This document shows, in pieces, positions 60,475 through 64,000 of a DNA stretch of 64,000 bases (positions are counted from its first letter, which is position 1; each line of letters begins with the position of its first letter). Under the pieces are notes generated by a model. That model had not been told where the DNA came from. It made no database searches and saw nothing but the letters and a program-made list of their open reading frames with translations. The stretch comes from Bacteroidota bacterium (GTDB lineage: Bacteria; Bacteroidota; Bacteroidia; Chitinophagales; BACL12), in the NCBI GenBank assembly GCA_016706255.1, contig JADJJZ010000006.1, forward strand, positions 124,001 through 188,000. The letters run 5' to 3'. Made by a program: the position numbers and the translations under genes.

Positions 60475-61215
60475 ATGAAACCAAGTGCAGCACAATTTGA
60501 TGAAATAGTAAGGGCGAGAAGAAGCATGCGTGTTTACGATGCAGATGCTCCTTTTGATAGTGAAGCAGTGCATCGCAGTTTACAACGTGCCATGTATGCA
60601 CCCAATAGCAGTAATATGCAAATGTGGGAATTTTATCACATTACCGATCCTGTAAAAATAAAACAGCTTGCAAAATATGCCATGAATCAAAGTGCAGCCC
60701 GAACTGCGCGCGAATTAGTATTATTTGTTGTTCCTAAATCAAAATGGAAACAACGTGCAAAAGCAAATTATGATTTTCATCATGCCCGTTATGAAAATAA
60801 ACCGGTTGCTGAATTAGGGAAAAGAGAAAAACGAAGATTAAAATATTATTCTACATTAATGCCCATGTATTATTTTCAGGATTGGTTTGGCATCAGCGGT
60901 TTAATAAGAAAATTAGTAGTCGCCGTATCATCAATCTGGCGCCCTGTTGTATGGCAGGTTTCGAAAAATGATTTGCGTGTTGTTTGTCATAAATCGGCAG
61001 CACTGGCGGCGCAAACATTTATGCTGAGTATGAAAGCAGAAGGTTATGATACCTGCCCAATGGAAGGTTTCGATTCAGTGCGCGTAAAACGTTATTTACA
61101 TTTTCCGCATAGTTATGAAATAAGTATGATGATTAGTTGCGGGCCGGGAACTTCACAAGGCATTTATCACGACCAGTTCAGGGTTGATGAAAAAGAAATA
61201 ATTTTTAATTTGTGA
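60475..61215 (+). CDS. Nitroreductase family protein
   Basis: 246 residues. DEIVRARRSMRVYD binds the FMN phosphate (Arg-Arg-Ser), and LQRAMYAPNSSNMQMWEFYHI contains the usual asparagine and FMN contacts (quoted in part). AALAAQTFMLSMKAEGYDTCPMEGFDSVRVKRYLHFPHSYEISMMISCGPG forms the rest of the dimeric NTR fold (quoted in part). An insertion of about 60 residues (WKQRAKANYDF to IWRPVVWQ) is present. It probably reduces nitro or quinone compounds; substrate unknown. Confidence 0.88.
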   Translation: MKPSAAQFDEIVRARRSMRVYDADAPFDSEAVHRSLQRAMYAPNSSNMQMWEFYHITDPVKIKQLAKYAMNQSAARTARELVLFVVPKSKWKQRAKANYDFHHARYENKPVAELGKREKRRLKYYSTLMPMYYFQDWFGISGLIRKLVVAVSSIWRPVVWQVSKNDLRVVCHKSAALAAQTFMLSMKAEGYDTCPMEGFDSVRVKRYLHFPHSYEISMMISCGPGTSQGIYHDQFRVDEKEIIFNL

Positions 61216-61221
61216 TGATTA

Positions 61222-62175
61222 TTACCAGCCGGTTTTAAATACCGTTGCAGCAGCTTTCACACTGCATTTCTGATAATTACTGTAAGCGGTAATTGCCTTA
61301 TTATAAATAACAGCATCTGCTTCCATTTTAGCCCATGCCATTATTGCATCATGCAAAACATACGCTTCGGGAGCCATTAATGTTTTTGTTGTGATAAGCG
61401 GATAAGCATTAATATAATTTAATCGCTCCGAAAAGAAATTGTTTGATATACAGGCTAATACAATAGCATCCTTTTTTTTAGCCTTCGGATTTAATAAAAT
61501 GTCTACCATCACATCCATCAATCCGTTATGACCCGTAAAGGCAACCAGATCAGGTTGATAACAATTAATTACTTCATTATTATCTAATGTTACATTTAAT
61601 TTTTCGATATCAGCCAGCGATTCAAAAAAATGATTTAAACAAGCCGCCATGTGGTTTCCTGCAAATGCATCGGCAATAATAATAACACGATTGCTGTCAA
61701 TTATTTTTTCAAAAACAATACGTTCCAGAATGGTGTCGTTTACCTGCAATTGTCCGCCCACACGTTTCCAGCCTTGTTTTATAAAATGTGTTTTTACACC
61801 GTACAAAGCACCCCAGTATAAATTTGTTTTTAAATTTTGTCCATCACCTAAAGTCGCACTCACAGGAACAATGCCCTGATTTTTATTATCACAAAGCGGA
61901 ACAAAAACACGAACAACTAAAGGGTTTTTTTCTGCTGTTTTTAATTTTAACTGCGTAATAATTTCTGCTCTCGAAAAACTATCTATTTCAGGTAAAAGAG
62001 CATCTTGATAACCAACAACTTCAGTATTTGTTATAGGCTTAATTTGTTCACCTGTTTCGGAATTAGAATTTGAACAGGCAACAAACAGGACTAACAGTAA
62101 TAAAAAAAACCTGCCAGAGGTAAATACTTCGGGCAGGTTTTTTATGGCGTAGAAATTAGAATCGCGGACAGTCAA
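61222..62175 (-). CDS. Putative lipoprotein with possible caspase/CHAT-like His-Cys pair
   Basis: Frame of 317 codons opening at a TTG (62175) inside porP; the true start is unclear. FFLLLLVLFVAC is a lipobox segment (Cys34). The mature part has VRVFVPLCDNKNQGIVPV and YWGALYGVKTHFI. LVAFTGHNGLMD (His216) followed after about 20 residues by AIVLACISNNFF (Cys242) resembles the His-Gly/Ala-Cys dyad spacing of caspase-like or CHAT peptidases, with Asn replacing Gly. The segment LITTKTLMAPEAYVLHDAI follows. Related proteins appear as hypotheticals in other bacteria. The protease idea is an inference. Confidence 0.6.
   Translation of the reverse strand: MTVRDSNFYAIKNLPEVFTSGRFFLLLLVLFVACSNSNSETGEQIKPITNTEVVGYQDALLPEIDSFSRAEIITQLKLKTAEKNPLVVRVFVPLCDNKNQGIVPVSATLGDGQNLKTNLYWGALYGVKTHFIKQGWKRVGGQLQVNDTILERIVFEKIIDSNRVIIIADAFAGNHMAACLNHFFESLADIEKLNVTLDNNEVINCYQPDLVAFTGHNGLMDVMVDILLNPKAKKKDAIVLACISNNFFSERLNYINAYPLITTKTLMAPEAYVLHDAIMAWAKMEADAVIYNKAITAYSNYQKCSVKAAATVFKTGW
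62102..62143 (-). terminator. Rho-independent terminator of porP
   Basis: Minus-strand hairpin AAAAAACCTGCC (62143-62132) and GGCAGGTTTTTT (62115-62104) with a 16-nt loop, then a T8 tract (62109-62102). It begins 12 bp after the porP stop, a textbook location. The same bases are read as codons at the start of the next lipoprotein frame, so that gene's start is questionable. Confidence 0.75.
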
Positions 62176-63193
62176 TTGGTTTCTGTTTTGGGCTTGTATC
62201 TAAACATCCCCAATAAACTAATGATAATTCGATGCCGCCACGATAATTCGTTACAGCAGATAAACCTGAAACGTTTACATCATAACTCAAACCAAAATTA
62301 ATATTGTTATAATCTAAACCAAGGTTTACAATTAAAGCATCAGCAACATTAAAATCATCGGTTGAACGATAATGTAATCCGGCATATGCCATAGAAACAC
62401 CTTTTTCAAGTTGGAAACCAACATCCATACCGGTATTCATTTGCACGTTACTGCCTTCAGTTTGTTGCATAAATAAATAAGATGGAATCAATACGGTGTT
62501 TTTGCCTAAACCGATTTTAAATGAACCATAACCAATATAGTGGGCATTTAATTTATTATCGTTGTAATTATAAAAAGTTTCTGTTGGTTCGCTCAGGTGA
62601 AAATAAGCACCACCAATTTGCATAGCGAATTTATTTGTAAAACGCGCTCTCCAGTTAATACCGGCATTCATATCGAGATAAGAAAAATTATCATCTCCAT
62701 ATTCACCACTTGGTAAAGTTGGATCAACACCGTTGTTTCCAATTTGAGATTCGAAAATCAATTTATTGTAGTCAACACGTTTTTGCACTAAACCAATCTG
62801 GCCACCAATAGAAAGAAAATGGTTTTCATTTCCAAGTTTCTGATGGTAAGCAAACGAACCCATTACAGTGAGGTTAGTTAATGAACCATCACCTGAAACA
62901 TCATTGTAAATCATGGCACCCACACCTACAATATTGCCATCCAGTTTGTTGCGCCATAAACCTGCATCAAACGAACCGGCAAAGGTTTGGTATGAAGCCG
63001 GACCAACTGCGCTGGCCCATTGGTTACGGTAATTGAGCACACCCCGGTATGTACATGGCGTAAGCCCGGTTAAAGCCGGATTGAGTGTTAACGGGGACTG
63101 AGAATATTGCGAAAAGTGAATATCCTGAGCAGAGGAGCTGATTGCGATAAAACCGCAAATTAGGCTTAAGAGTATTCTATTCATACGTATCAT
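62156..63193 (-). CDS. porP: PorP/SprF family type IX secretion-associated outer-membrane protein
   Basis: 345 residues (342 from Met4). Signal peptide MNRILLSLICGFIAISSSAQ, then DIHFSQYSQSPLTLNPALTGLTPCTYRGVLNYRNQWASAVGPASYQTFAGSFDAGLWR (quoted in part), which is the family signature. The rest is a beta-barrel, with DMNAGINWRARFTNKFAMQIGGAYFHLSEP and FGLSYDVNVSGLSAVTNYRGGIELSLVYW near the end. PorP/SprF proteins anchor or export type B-sorted adhesins through the T9SS. It is on the opposite strand from the two type B proteins at 50-56 kb. Confidence 0.93.
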   Translation of the reverse strand: MIRMNRILLSLICGFIAISSSAQDIHFSQYSQSPLTLNPALTGLTPCTYRGVLNYRNQWASAVGPASYQTFAGSFDAGLWRNKLDGNIVGVGAMIYNDVSGDGSLTNLTVMGSFAYHQKLGNENHFLSIGGQIGLVQKRVDYNKLIFESQIGNNGVDPTLPSGEYGDDNFSYLDMNAGINWRARFTNKFAMQIGGAYFHLSEPTETFYNYNDNKLNAHYIGYGSFKIGLGKNTVLIPSYLFMQQTEGSNVQMNTGMDVGFQLEKGVSMAYAGLHYRSTDDFNVADALIVNLGLDYNNINFGLSYDVNVSGLSAVTNYRGGIELSLVYWGCLDTSPKQKPIDCPRF

Positions 63194-63208
63194 CGTGTAT
63201 TATCCTAT

Positions 63209-63239
63209 CAAAGTTAATAAAATCTAGTATTCCACACAA
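63209..63239 (-). promoter_or_regulatory. Promoter of porP
   Basis: Minus-strand TTG at 63237-63239 and TAACTTTG at 63209-63216, spaced by 20 nt, an exact match to the Bacteroidota consensus. The ATG at 63193 or 63184 lies 16 or 25 bp downstream. Confidence 0.65.
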
Positions 63240-63356
63240 AATTAACAAGAGTATTTGTCATAATGAAGTAAAGCTTTTTTGTCACAAAAGGCCATTTTTC
63301 CGACAAAAAAACCATCTCAAGCCCCTAAAATAGGCGGTTTCCACCAAAATCCTTAC

Positions 63357-64000
63357 TTATCGGACTACAACAAAAGGTGCTGAATAATTTACATCTGCGG
63401 TTTCCAGATTCACCATATAAATGCCTTGTTTGAAGGCTGAAATATCGATACTGCACACAAAAGCATAGTTTCCATTCAGGTAGCGGTTGGTTAAAACAAC
63501 CTGTCCCGTAATGTCGTAAATTGTAACCGATGCAAAATCTGTGACCAATGGTAGCAAAATATTTAAATGATCGGTGGCAGGGTTGGGAAATAATTTTACC
63601 AAATTTTCAGGTAAGGTAGAATTTGTATCTAACGTAATATTCTGATTAAATGCTATCACGCAACTATCGTTACCATATTCTGCATAATTGGTGATCGTAT
63701 AAGTTCCGGGTTCGGCATAAGTATAAGGTGTTGGTACGATTTCTTCCACAATACTGCCATCACCAAAATCCCACCACGTGTTCGTATAACTTCCGGTAAT
63801 GGAATAATCAATTATTTGAACTGTTAATCCTGATATATTTAAAACATTAAAATTGGCTGAAGGAATATTTGCTTCATTTAAATAATAATACTGTAAATCG
63901 AAGCCAACTATTTTGCTGCCATCGGGTGGTAACATCTCCAAATAAAAAATAATTTTATCGTTAGCAGTATATTCCGCTTCAGTTAATAATGCCAAATCAA
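63357..64000 (-). CDS. C-terminal part of a PKD-containing protein with type A T9SS sorting domain (runs off the window)
   Basis: The frame is open to the right edge, so the gene starts outside the window. A PKD-like domain is visible (TNTWWDFGDGSIVEEIVPTPYTYAEPGTYTITNYAEY, quoted in part). The last 80 residues form a type A sorting domain: KLFPNPATDHLNIL, SVTIYDITGQVV, DISAFKQGIYMVNLET and the end FVVVR. This is the standard signal for T9SS export and anchoring. Its role is unknown. It lies upstream of porP in transcription but 160 bp away. Confidence 0.85.
   Translation of the reverse strand, partial: DLALLTEAEYTANDKIIFYLEMLPPDGSKIVGFDLQYYYLNEANIPSANFNVLNISGLTVQIIDYSITGSYTNTWWDFGDGSIVEEIVPTPYTYAEPGTYTITNYAEYGNDSCVIAFNQNITLDTNSTLPENLVKLFPNPATDHLNILLPLVTDFASVTIYDITGQVVLTNRYLNGNYAFVCSIDISAFKQGIYMVNLETADVNYSAPFVVVR

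Overview
The window comes from a low-GC member of the Bacteroidota. Support for this: a PorP/SprF-type outer-membrane protein, two giant secreted proteins with gliding-motility (type B) C-terminal sorting domains, a type A sorting domain at the right edge, many short-lipobox lipoproteins, a LytS/LytTR pair, and promoters of the TTG - about 20 nt - TAnnTTTG kind. Class or order cannot be fixed from this sequence.

Region 1 (about 1-42.1 kb) is an accessory tract. It holds some 65 mostly small genes, and all but one (a DUF421 membrane protein at 8.0 kb) lie on the minus strand. Recognisable families include four GNAT acetyltransferases, three VOC proteins, two NTF2/SnoaL-like proteins, two SRPBCC proteins, a PhyH-type dioxygenase, a TPR-Arr rifampin ADP-ribosyltransferase, an HD hydrolase, two back-to-back RlaP-like nucleotidyltransferases, a RibD-like reductase, Crp/Fnr, XRE, ArsR and AraC regulators, DinB, DUF2200, DUF1801, DUF1905/YdeI, DUF4291, a probable DUF2711 protein, MORN-like proteins, and many unassigned lipoproteins and small membrane proteins. 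One ArsR promoter carries two dyads that look like an autoregulatory operator. The XRE gene has 21-bp tandem repeats in front of its promoter.

Region 2 (42.1-42.76 kb) is a gene-free block packed with inverted and direct repeats. It separates the accessory tract from a conserved envelope block.

Region 3 (42.76-50.1 kb, minus) is transcribed as flippase, dUTPase, sugar nucleotidyltransferase, TPR lipoprotein, DUF4292 lipoprotein, and EnvC/M23-like coiled-coil protein. Gene overlaps indicate coupling among the last four. Region 4 (50.2-64 kb) has two type-B-sorted surface proteins, a LytTR response regulator with its histidine kinase, DUF1761, a secreted YciI-like protein coupled to a secreted WD40 protein, a nitroreductase, a lipoprotein with a possible caspase-like His/Cys pair, PorP, and the C-terminal part of a PKD/type A sorted protein.

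Four genes are split by single-base differences in short homopolymers (seven sites in all), and correcting one base at each site restores a family-like reading frame. This pattern is more typical of consensus errors in the assembly than of gene decay, so those four should be treated as probably intact. No CRISPR array, tRNA, rRNA, transposase or integrase was seen, and no complete new defence system is evident. The best leads are the paired RlaP-like nucleotidyltransferases, the caspase-like lipoprotein, the cytochrome-oxidase-like mini membrane protein, and the repeat families around 41-42.7 kb.
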